A stretch of 7,770 bases of DNA from Oxalobacteraceae bacterium UBA6018 (GCA_002428015.1 DIZW01000125.1:4550-12319); one strand, 5' to 3'. Positions 1 to 7,692 are shown, counted from the stretch's first letter. Notes: a model not told the origin generated them from the letters alone. Made by a program: numbers and translations.

Positions 1-723
1 GACACCGTGTACGTGCTGGAAGTGAACCCGCGCGCCTCGCGCACCGTGCCTTTCGTGTCCAAGGCGACCGGCCTGCAGCTGGCCAAGATCGCCGCGCGCT
101 GCATGGTCGGCCAGACCCTGGCCTCGCAGGGCGTGACGCGCGAGGTGGTGCCGCCGTTCTACAGCGTCAAGGAAGCCGTGTTCCCGTTCGTGAAGTTCCC
201 TGGCGTGGACACCATCCTGGGCCCGGAGATGAAGTCCACCGGCGAAGTGATGGGCGTGGGCCAGACCTTCGGCGAGGCCTTCGTCAAGTCGCAGATGGGC
301 GCCGGCGTCAAGCTGCCCGAGTCGGGCAAGGTGTTCATCTCGGTCAAGGCGTCGGACAAGCCGCGCGCCGTGAAGGTGGCGCGCGACCTGACGGAGATGG
401 GCTTCCAGATCGTCGCCACCAAGGGCACCGCGGCCGTCATTTCGGCCGCCGGTGTCGAGTGCCAGGTGATGAACAAGGTGCTCGAAGGCCGTCCGCACGT
501 GGTCGACATGATCAAGAACCACGAGATCGCCCTGGTCATCAACACGGTCGAGGAAAAGCGCAGCGCCATCGTCGACTCGCGCCACATCCGCGTCTCGGCC
601 CTGGCCGCGCGCGTGACCACCTACACCACCATCGCCGGCGCCGAAGCGGCGGTGGAGGGCATGCGCTATCTGGACGACTTGCGTGTGTACGATTTACAAG
701 GGCTGCATAAAACCTTAAACTAA
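1..723 (+). CDS. carB: Carbamoyl-phosphate synthase large subunit, C-terminal part (5' end outside window)
   Basis: This is the last 240 residues of the large subunit, which makes carbamoyl phosphate from bicarbonate, ATP and glutamine-derived ammonia for pyrimidine and arginine synthesis in the cytoplasm. The reading frame is open from base 1, so the gene starts upstream; E. coli CarB is about 1070 residues. Counting from the first full codon, residues 5-30 carry the end of the second ATP-grasp domain (EVNPRASRTVPFVSKATG), followed by the GPEMKSTGEVMGVG segment at about 74-87. From about residue 110 lies the MGS-like allosteric domain. Its nucleotide-phosphate site is visible as ATKGTA (about 139-144), NKVLEGRP (about 158-165) and INT (about 180-182). 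In the E. coli enzyme this domain binds UMP, IMP and ornithine. The stop is TAA at 721-723. A hairpin with a T-run follows at once, consistent with the end of a carAB operon. Confidence 0.97.
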   Translation, partial: DTVYVLEVNPRASRTVPFVSKATGLQLAKIAARCMVGQTLASQGVTREVVPPFYSVKEAVFPFVKFPGVDTILGPEMKSTGEVMGVGQTFGEAFVKSQMGAGVKLPESGKVFISVKASDKPRAVKVARDLTEMGFQIVATKGTAAVISAAGVECQVMNKVLEGRPHVVDMIKNHEIALVINTVEEKRSAIVDSRHIRVSALAARVTTYTTIAGAEAAVEGMRYLDDLRVYDLQGLHKTLN

Positions 724-726
724 GCA

Positions 727-795
727 GAATCGCGAACCGCCATGGCGCGGTGGCGCTCCCCCGAGCGTCGCCGTCCAGGTGGTTCGATTCTTTTT
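727..795 (+). terminator. Probable intrinsic terminator after carB
   Basis: Outer arms GAATCG (727-732) and AACC (735-738) pair with GGTT (781-784) and CGATTC (785-790), with a two-base CG bulge on the left. A T-run (791-795) follows directly. The interior can form local hairpins, ACCGC/GCGGT (736-740 with 747-751) and CGCTC/GAGCG (754-758 with 763-767), which would compete with the outer stem. Position just after the carB stop and the T-run favour a terminator; the long, branched interior makes it less certain. Confidence 0.45.
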
Positions 796-815
796 GACAG
801 CAGGCACTACCCCTG

Positions 816-859
816 ACCACAGAGTTCGCGCGGCTTGCGCCGTGCGCCTCTGTGGTTTT
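816..859 (+). promoter_or_regulatory. Long hairpin with T-run in the greA leader (attenuator-like)
   Basis: ACCACAGAG (816-824) pairs perfectly with CTCTGTGGT (848-856). After a small internal loop, 827-834 pairs with 839-846, including one G-U pair, closing on the four-base loop TTGC (835-838). That gives about 17 pairs, followed by TTTT (856-859) and another TTTT a few bases on. It sits about 30 bases upstream of the greA start codon. Transcription entering greA from carB or from a promoter in this gap must pass it. It may be a terminator or attenuator; the short T-run limits certainty. A TTGACA hexamer lies upstream at 794-799, but no matching -10 box is visible. Confidence 0.5.
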
Positions 860-888
860 CACTTTTCAGTACAAACGCGAATACACAC

Positions 889-1368
889 ATGAACACAACT
901 GTTCCACTCACCAAGTTCGGCGCCGAACTGCTGAAGAACGAGCTGCACCAGCTCAAGACCAAGGAGCGCCGCATCGTGATCGACGCCATCGCCGAGGCGC
1001 GTTCCCACGGCGACCTGTCCGAGAATGCCGAGTATGATGCCGCCAAGGAGCGCCAAGCCTTCGTCGAAGGCCGTATCGCCGAGCTCGAAGGCAAGCTGAG
1101 CGCCGCCCAGATCATCGATCCGTCCACCCTGGACGCCGAAGGGCGCGTGGTGTTCGCCTCCACGGTGGACCTGGCAGACCTGGAGAACGGCCAGCGCGTG
1201 ACCTACCAGATCGTCGGCCTGGACGAAGCCGACCTCAAGCTCAACAAGGTCTCGGTGACCTCGCCGATCGCGCGCGCCCTGATCGGCAAGTACGCCGGCG
1301 ACGTGGTCGAAGTGCAGGCGCCGTCCGGCCCGCGCGAGTACGAGATCCTCGAAGTCAAGTACATCTGA
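889..1368 (+). CDS. greA: Transcription elongation factor GreA
   Basis: GreA binds the secondary channel of RNA polymerase and stimulates cleavage of the RNA 3' end in backtracked complexes, restarting elongation. The product is 159 residues, against 158 in E. coli. The N-terminal coiled coil covers about residues 1-75 and carries the signature GDLSENAEYDAAKE (41-54). D42 and E45 match the acidic tip residues that coordinate the catalytic magnesium. The C-terminal FKBP-like domain ends with VTSPIARALIGK (123-134) and a GDVVEVQAP segment. The frame is open further upstream, to 835, but family homology begins at the ATG at 889 and the extra 18 residues look unrelated. No clear Shine-Dalgarno sequence precedes this ATG (bases 870-888 are A/C-rich), so initiation may depend on other features. 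The stop TGA (1366-1368) overlaps the next gene's ATG. Confidence 0.97.
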   Translation: MNTTVPLTKFGAELLKNELHQLKTKERRIVIDAIAEARSHGDLSENAEYDAAKERQAFVEGRIAELEGKLSAAQIIDPSTLDAEGRVVFASTVDLADLENGQRVTYQIVGLDEADLKLNKVSVTSPIARALIGKYAGDVVEVQAPSGPREYEILEVKYI

Positions 1369-1823
1369 TGATGGGCCTGGCGCAGCAGCGCGCGCGCCTG
1401 CTGCTGGTGACCCTGTGGGCCGGCAGCCTGTGGACCGTGGGCTACCTGGTGGCGCCCACGCTGTTCGCCACCCTGGCCGACCGGGTGCTGGCCGGCACCA
1501 TCGCCGGCTTCCTGTTCCGCAGCGAGGCCTGGCTGTCGCTGGCCTGCGGCGCGCTGCTGCTGGCGCTGTTCGCGGGCGCGCACGAGCTTGAGCCGGCACG
1601 GCGCCGGGCGCTGCTGGTGGTGGTGGGGGCAATGCTGGTGTGTACGCTGGCCAGCCACTACGGCCTGCAGCCGCTGATGGAGGCGCTCAAGCAGTCGGCC
1701 GGACCGGGCGGCGTGATGGCGCCGGCCGCGCATGCCAGGTTCGGGCTGCTGCACGGGGCCTCGGCGCTGCTGTACCTGGCGCAGAGCCTGCTGGCGGGCT
1801 ACCTGGTGTTCCGGCACCGCTAG
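1368..1823 (+). CDS. DUF4149-type small integral membrane protein
   Basis: A 151-residue hydrophobic protein that I assign to the DUF4149 (TMEM205-like) family from its size, four-helix layout and motif style. No function is established. Predicted membrane segments are at about 10-33, 54-71, 81-98 and 127-148. The polar linker between segments 3 and 4 (about 100-126) includes a glycine/proline-rich stretch, and an LHG motif (128-130) lies at the start of the last helix. Its ATG (1368-1370) overlaps the greA stop as TGATG, and a second in-frame ATG follows at 1371. No good Shine-Dalgarno sequence is present, so translation is probably coupled to greA by reinitiation. It ends in a GC-rich inverted repeat facing the convergent yhbY. 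The gene is absent from the otherwise similar E. coli gene order. Family assignment is moderately sure; function unknown. Confidence 0.85.
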   Translation: MMGLAQQRARLLLVTLWAGSLWTVGYLVAPTLFATLADRVLAGTIAGFLFRSEAWLSLACGALLLALFAGAHELEPARRRALLVVVGAMLVCTLASHYGLQPLMEALKQSAGPGGVMAPAAHARFGLLHGASALLYLAQSLLAGYLVFRHR

Positions 1824-1863
1824 CGCCGCCGCCGCGTGCGGTGCACGGCGGCGCGGCACTAGC
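1819..1863. terminator. GC-rich inverted repeat between convergent genes
   Basis: GCTAG (1819-1823) pairs with CTAGC (1859-1863), and CGCCGCCG (1824-1831) pairs with CGGCGGCG (1846-1853), leaving a five-base bulge on the right side. The left arm includes the TAG stop of the DUF4149-type gene, and yhbY ends 11 bases beyond the right arm. Neither strand shows a clear T-run directly after the hairpin, so it could block 3'-end decay or mark a factor-dependent stop rather than a true intrinsic terminator. Confidence 0.35.
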
Positions 1864-1873
1864 AGATCAACAA

Positions 1874-2344
1874 TTATTTTCCCAGTGCGCTCTTCTTCTG
1901 GCTGGTCTGGCGCGGTTTGGCGCGCTTGATGGTGCCGCCTTCGGTCACACGTTCGTTGCCCTTGATCATAACCTTGGTCACGCTGGGGCGCTTGGTGCCG
2001 CTGGCACTGGCCTTTACGATGGTGACTTCGCGCATGCCTTTACCGGTCCTGGCGCTACGTTCCTTCACCACTTCCTTCTTCGGGCGGTAAATCACCAGCA
2101 GCTTGCCGATGTGCTGCACCGGGGCTGCGTCCAGCTCGGCGCAGATGTTCTCGTAGATCTCGGTGCGCATGGCGCGGTCGTCGCCGAACACGCGTACCTT
2201 GATCAGGCCGTGAGAATCGAGGCTGGCGGCGATTTCCTTCATCACCGATGGGGTCAAGCCCGCTTCCCCAATGATCACGACCGGCTTGAGACCATGGGCT
2301 TCGGCGCGCAGCGCGCTGCGCTCGACGGGGGTAAGTTTTTGCAT
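1874..2344 (-). CDS. yhbY: YhbY family RNA-binding protein (CRM domain) with basic C-terminal tail
   Basis: YhbY is a CRM-domain RNA-binding protein associated with pre-50S ribosomal particles in E. coli and is thought to help assembly. Residues 1 to about 95 form the CRM domain: LKPVVIIG leads into the GxxG RNA-binding loop (GEAG, 26-29), followed by HGLIKVRVFG and the closing strand IGKLLVIYRP. The protein has 156 residues, while E. coli YhbY is only about 97. The extra 60 or so residues are rich in Lys, Arg, Ser and Thr and look disordered. The start is the ATG at 2344-2342, giving MQKLTPVERSALRAEAHGLKP, where family similarity begins. An AGGA (2363-2360) lies about 15 bases before it, farther than usual. 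It is transcribed away from rlmE and toward the DUF4149-type gene, the same orientation relative to greA and rlmE as in E. coli. Confidence 0.95.
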   Translation of the reverse strand: MQKLTPVERSALRAEAHGLKPVVIIGEAGLTPSVMKEIAASLDSHGLIKVRVFGDDRAMRTEIYENICAELDAAPVQHIGKLLVIYRPKKEVVKERSARTGKGMREVTIVKASASGTKRPSVTKVMIKGNERVTEGGTIKRAKPRQTSQKKSALGK

Positions 2345-2385
2345 AATTTTTTTAGATAATCCTTTAAAAGCAGTATTCTACGCGA
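2345..2385. promoter_or_regulatory. Divergent yhbY/rlmE promoter region, AT-rich
   Basis: Only 41 bp separate the two start codons, and the segment is strongly AT-rich against GC-rich flanks. Forward strand: GATAAT (2355-2360) matches five of six -10 positions. A second option is TTTAGA (2351-2356), 17 bp, TATTCT (2374-2379), which would start transcription at about 2386, on the rlmE ATG. Reverse strand: TAGAAT (2380-2375) matches five of six, with start at about 2368. The -35 boxes are weak. These are inspection-based candidates only. Confidence 0.4.
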
Positions 2386-3072
2386 ATGGCAAAGAACAAA
2401 TTAAACAAAAACTGGTTACACGACCACATTAACGACCCTTATGTGAAGCTGGCGCAGAAAGAGGGCTACCGCGCTCGCGCCGCGTATAAGCTCAAGGAAA
2501 TTGACGAAAGTGAAAAGCTGATCAAGTCCGGCCAGGTCATTGTCGACCTCGGCTGTACGCCCGGCAGCTGGAGCCAGTACGTCCGCCGCAAGCTGTCCGG
2601 GAAAGAGGGCGGCGGCATCAACGGCACCATCATCGGGCTCGACATGCTGCCGATGGAGCCGATTTCGGACATGCACTTCATCCTGGGCGACTTCCGCGAG
2701 GCCAGGGTGTTGCGCCAACTCGACACCATCCTGGCCGGGCGCAAGTGCGACCTGGTGCTGTCCGACATGGCCCCCAACCTCTCCGGCATCCCCACGGCGG
2801 ACGCGGCCCGCATGGAGCATCTTATCGATTTGGCAATTGAGTTTTCTCAATTCCATTTGAAGCCAAGCGGTGCATTGTTAGTGAAATGCTTCAAGGACAT
2901 GGGGTTCAGTCAAATCGTCGAAAAATTCCGCACCGAGTTCAAGGTGGTCAAGCAGGTCAAGCCCAAGGCCAGCCGCGACAAGTCGTCCGAGATTTTCCTT
3001 GTGGGTAAAGGCCTGAAGAACCCTGCCGAAAAGAATCATGCGATTGAGGACGATTCAGCCCTTGATATTTGA
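2386..3072 (+). CDS. rlmE: 23S rRNA (uridine-2'-O-)-methyltransferase RlmE (FtsJ/RrmJ)
   Basis: RlmE uses S-adenosylmethionine to methylate the 2'-OH of U2552 (E. coli numbering) in the A-loop of 23S rRNA, a late step in 50S maturation. The product has 228 residues, slightly longer than the 209 of E. coli because of a C-terminal tail after about residue 208. The SAM-binding motif I is VDLGCTPGSWSQYV (53-66), with LDMLPMEPI (85-93) next. The catalytic tetrad aligned to E. coli K38/D124/K164/E199 is K35 (AYKL), D127 (SDMAPN), K167 (LVKCF) and E202 (SSEIF), all present. Start is the ATG at 2386; family homology covers this region, but no Shine-Dalgarno sequence precedes it. In E. coli the gene is heat-induced together with ftsH; I see no convincing sigma-32 promoter here. 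Codons 146-158 are unusually AT-rich for the gene. A 191-bp gap precedes ftsH. Confidence 0.97.
   Translation: MAKNKLNKNWLHDHINDPYVKLAQKEGYRARAAYKLKEIDESEKLIKSGQVIVDLGCTPGSWSQYVRRKLSGKEGGGINGTIIGLDMLPMEPISDMHFILGDFREARVLRQLDTILAGRKCDLVLSDMAPNLSGIPTADAARMEHLIDLAIEFSQFHLKPSGALLVKCFKDMGFSQIVEKFRTEFKVVKQVKPKASRDKSSEIFLVGKGLKNPAEKNHAIEDDSALDI
2835..2852. repeat. Perfect inverted repeat inside rlmE
   Basis: AATTGAG (2835-2841) and CTCAATT (2846-2852) are exact reverse complements around the loop TTTT. They lie in the coding sequence for residues IEFSQF, within an AT-rich patch (about 33% GC over 2821-2860). A TTGGCA hexamer (2830-2835) overlaps the left arm, but no good -10 follows. The repeat is plain in the sequence; any function is unknown. 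Confidence 0.5.
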
Positions 3073-3083
3073 CGAGTTTAGCC

Positions 3084-3122
3084 GCACATCGGCGGTGGAA
3101 AGCCCCGATGCGTGTGCCTTTT
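3084..3122 (+). terminator. Imperfect hairpin with short T-run after rlmE
   Basis: GCAC (3084-3087) pairs with GTGC (3114-3117), and ATCGG (3088-3092) with CCGAT (3105-3109), with a four-base bulge on the right side. TTTT follows at 3119-3122. The stem is modest and the T-run short, so it would be at most a weak or partial terminator between rlmE and ftsH, perhaps allowing read-through. Confidence 0.3.
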
Positions 3123-3183
3123 GGCTAAATTGCACCTGTTTTGCGTGGTTTTTTCGCGGATTCATCGAGGTCTGCTGGCGTGC

Positions 3184-3213
3184 GTGGCACCGCCTGCTTA
3201 TTGCGAGTAAAAT
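3184..3213 (+). promoter_or_regulatory. Candidate ftsH promoter
   Basis: TAAAAT (3208-3213) matches five of six -10 positions. GTGGCA (3184-3189) lies 18 bp upstream and matches four of six -35 positions. Transcription would start near 3220 and give a leader of about 44 bases before the GTG start. I looked for the sigma-32 pattern known for E. coli rlmE-ftsH (CTTGAA and CCCCAT) and found halves only at wrong spacing. The remaining bases from 3123 to 3183 show nothing I can name. Confidence 0.35.
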
Positions 3214-3237
3214 CGGCGTTCTAGAAATCGGAAAAAA

Positions 3238-3258
3238 GATGCATTTGCATCCAAGGAG
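3238..3258 (+). promoter_or_regulatory. ftsH ribosome binding site with adjacent small hairpin
   Basis: AAGGAG (3253-3258) is a strong Shine-Dalgarno sequence five bases before the GTG start at 3264 and fixes that start. Immediately upstream GATGCA (3238-3243) and TGCATC (3246-3251) form a short perfect hairpin that ends one base before the AAGGAG. It does not cover the binding site, so it would more likely hold the site open or mark the RNA than block translation. Confidence 0.7.
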
Positions 3259-3263
3259 TTTTC

Positions 3264-5147
<1,884 letters not shown>

Positions 5148-5152
5148 TCGAA

Positions 5153-5181
5153 TCGAATCAGGGCCGGGCCCGGTATATAAT
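5153..5181 (+). promoter_or_regulatory. Candidate folP-glmM promoter
   Basis: TATAAT (5176-5181) is a perfect -10 hexamer. TCGAAT (5153-5158), 17 bp upstream, matches only three of six -35 positions. The spacer holds the perfect 10-bp palindrome CCGGGCCCGG (5164-5173). Predicted start is about 5188-5190, inside the left arm of the ftsH terminator. A leader of about 53 bases would precede the folP ATG. Confidence 0.5.
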
Positions 5182-5216
5182 GCCGTTCAGTCAATAACTG
5201 GACGGCATTTTTTATT
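5179..5216 (+). terminator. Intrinsic terminator of ftsH
   Basis: AATGCCGT (5179-5186) pairs with ACGGCATT (5202-5209), and CAG (5188-5190) with CTG (5198-5200), across a single T-G opposition. The loop is TCAATAA. A run of six T (5208-5213) follows, then ATT. This has the full form of a Rho-independent terminator. A weaker GC-rich hairpin around the ftsH stop (5141-5165) precedes it. Confidence 0.85.
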
Positions 5217-5242
5217 GCCGATCGTTGAGTAAGCTCACACGC

Positions 5243-6097
5243 ATGCGACAAACCTTTCACTGCGGCCGTTTCAGCTACGACCTCGCCGCGCGCCCGCTCG
5301 TCATGGGCATCCTCAACGTCACCCCGGACTCGTTCTCCGACGGCGGCAGATTCCAGTCGCTGGAGTTTTCCCTGTCGCGCGCCGAGGAAATGATTTCCGA
5401 AGGCGTGGACCTGATCGACATCGGCGGCGAATCGAGCCGCCCCGGCGCGCCGGCGCTGCCGCTGGACGAGGAACTGCGGCGCGTGATGCCGGTGCTGTAC
5501 GCGCTGCGCGACCTCGGCAAGCCGCTCTCGGTGGATACCTACAAACCCGAGGTCATGCGCGAAGCCATCATCGCCGGCGCCGACATGATCAACGACATCA
5601 ACGCCTTTCGCGCGCCCGGGGCGATTGAGGCCGTCGCCGCCAGCGACTGCGCGCTGTGCGTCATGCACATGCAGAGCGCGCCGCTCACCATGCAGCACAA
5701 CCCGGACTATGGCGACGTGGTGCGGGAGGTCATCGATTTCCTGGGCGCGCGCGTGGACGCCATGCTTGCGGCCGGCATCGATCGGCGCCGCATCTGCGTC
5801 GACCCCGGTTTCGGCTTCGGCAAGACGGTCGAGCACAACTACGCCCTGCTGCGCAACATCGCCAGGATCGAAGCCGAGCTCGGGTTGCCCGTGCTGGCCG
5901 GCCTGTCGCGCAAATCCATGATCGGCGCCGTCACCGGCAAGCCGGTCGAACAACGCCTCGCCGGCAGCCTCGGTGGCGCGCTCGCTGCGCTAGCGCAGGG
6001 CGCGCGCATCGTGCGCGTGCATGATGTGCTGGAGACCGTCGACGCTTTCAAGGTATGGCACGCCGGCACCAGTGCGGCCGTCTATCCATCGTATTAA
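5243..6097 (+). CDS. folP: Dihydropteroate synthase
   Basis: FolP condenses 6-hydroxymethyl-7,8-dihydropterin pyrophosphate with p-aminobenzoate to give dihydropteroate in folate synthesis; it is the sulfonamide target. With the ATG at 5243 the product has 284 residues, close to the 282 of E. coli. Motifs in order: NVTPDSFSDGG (25-35), DIGGESSRPGA (59-69), SVDTYKP (96-102), INDI (116-119), MHMQ (141-144), DPGFGFGK (187-194), GLSRKS (220-225) and RVHDV (258-262). Expected ligand-binding residues N25, R66, D98, N117, D187, K224, R258 and H260 are all present. The loop-2 residue that is Thr62 in E. coli is Ser here, a common variant. An in-frame TTG at 5225 would add six residues; I prefer the ATG because family similarity starts there, though neither start has a clear Shine-Dalgarno sequence. 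glmM starts 19 bp later, so the two are probably co-transcribed. Confidence 0.96.
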   Translation: MRQTFHCGRFSYDLAARPLVMGILNVTPDSFSDGGRFQSLEFSLSRAEEMISEGVDLIDIGGESSRPGAPALPLDEELRRVMPVLYALRDLGKPLSVDTYKPEVMREAIIAGADMINDINAFRAPGAIEAVAASDCALCVMHMQSAPLTMQHNPDYGDVVREVIDFLGARVDAMLAAGIDRRRICVDPGFGFGKTVEHNYALLRNIARIEAELGLPVLAGLSRKSMIGAVTGKPVEQRLAGSLGGALAALAQGARIVRVHDVLETVDAFKVWHAGTSAAVYPSY

Positions 6098-6116
6098 CTC
6101 ACAACAAAGAGAAAAC

Positions 6117-7454
<1,338 letters not shown>

Positions 7455-7460
7455 TCGCGC

Positions 7461-7484
7461 GCACGGGATGCTCACCTCCCGTGC
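7461..7484 (+). terminator. Hairpin after glmM, no T-run
   Basis: GCACGGGA (7461-7468) pairs perfectly with TCCCGTGC (7477-7484) around an eight-base loop, starting six bases after the glmM stop. No T-run follows (next bases ATCGATAG), so this is not a standard intrinsic terminator. It may protect the mRNA 3' end or work with Rho. Confidence 0.35.
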
Positions 7485-7506
7485 ATCGATAGTTTCGGGG
7501 CGTGCG

Positions 7507-7535
7507 TTGACGCCAGGGGGCGGGCGACGTATAAT
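7507..7535 (+). promoter_or_regulatory. Promoter of the tRNA-Pro gene
   Basis: TTGACG (7507-7512) matches five of six -35 positions, the spacer is exactly 17 bp, and TATAAT (7530-7535) is a perfect -10. Transcription would start at about 7541-7544, at or just before the mature tRNA 5' end (7544). The region between -10 and start (AACGTCTT) is not especially GC-rich, unlike many stringently controlled stable-RNA promoters. GACGT (7526-7530) and ACGTC (7537-7541) form an inverted repeat around the -10. Confidence 0.8.
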
Positions 7536-7543
7536 AACGTCTT

Positions 7544-7620
7544 CGGAGTGTGGCGCAGTCCGGTAGCGCACCTGGTTTGGGACCAGGGGGTCCAAGGTTC
7601 GAATCCTTGTACTCCGACCA
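7544..7620 (+). tRNA. tRNA-Pro (anticodon TGG)
   Basis: A complete 77-base cloverleaf. Acceptor CGGAGTG (7544-7550) pairs with TACTCCG (7610-7616), with a G-U at the seventh pair. D stem is GCGC (7553-7556 and 7566-7569). Anticodon stem is CCTGG/CCAGG (7571-7575 and 7583-7587), with loop TTTGGGA and anticodon TGG at 7578-7580. T stem is CAAGG/CCTTG (7593-7597 and 7605-7609) with loop TTCGAAT. The variable loop has five bases, the discriminator is A7617, and CCA (7618-7620) is encoded. With wobble modification TGG can read CCA, CCG and probably other Pro codons. Confidence 0.98.
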
Positions 7621-7630
7621 AGTTCAAAGG

Positions 7631-7663
7631 ACGGGCTGTCATTCATTTGGCGGCCCGTTTTTT
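7631..7663 (+). terminator. Intrinsic terminator after tRNA-Pro
   Basis: ACGGGC (7631-7636) pairs with GCCCGT (7653-7658); a U-G and a G-C pair can extend the stem to eight pairs around a 12-base loop. A run of six T (7658-7663) follows. It lies 10 bases after the tRNA-Pro CCA and 34 bases before tRNA-Arg. Confidence 0.75.
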
Positions 7664-7669
7664 CATTTC

Positions 7670-7692
7670 CGCGTAGCTTTTCTTGCTACGCG
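7670..7692 (+). repeat. Perfect hairpin between the two tRNA genes
   Basis: CGCGTAGC (7670-7677) and GCTACGCG (7685-7692) are exact reverse complements around the loop TTTTCTT. The right arm ends five bases before the tRNA-Arg 5' end. No T-run follows on the forward strand. It might be a processing or anti-decay structure; no function can be assigned. Confidence 0.55.

Noticed and set aside
835..888. Upstream extension of greA by 18 codons
   Set aside because: The extra residues fall in the leader hairpin, and GreA homology begins at the ATG at 889.
1640..2359. 239-codon forward frame over the DUF4149-type gene end and yhbY
   Set aside because: It overlaps two better supported genes in other frames and is low in complexity, and it runs through the intergenic inverted repeat.
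3061..3110. Sigma-32-like halves CTTGAT and CCCCGAT before ftsH
   Set aside because: The gap between them is 36 bases, far beyond the 13-17 expected.
3185..3204. Sigma-54-like TGGCAC...TTGC before ftsH
   Set aside because: The GG and GC are 15 bases apart; sigma-54 promoters need 10.
5225..5242. TTG start for folP giving six extra residues
   Set aside because: Not excluded, but the ATG at 5243 gives a length and N-terminus closer to the family, and the TTG has no better ribosome site.
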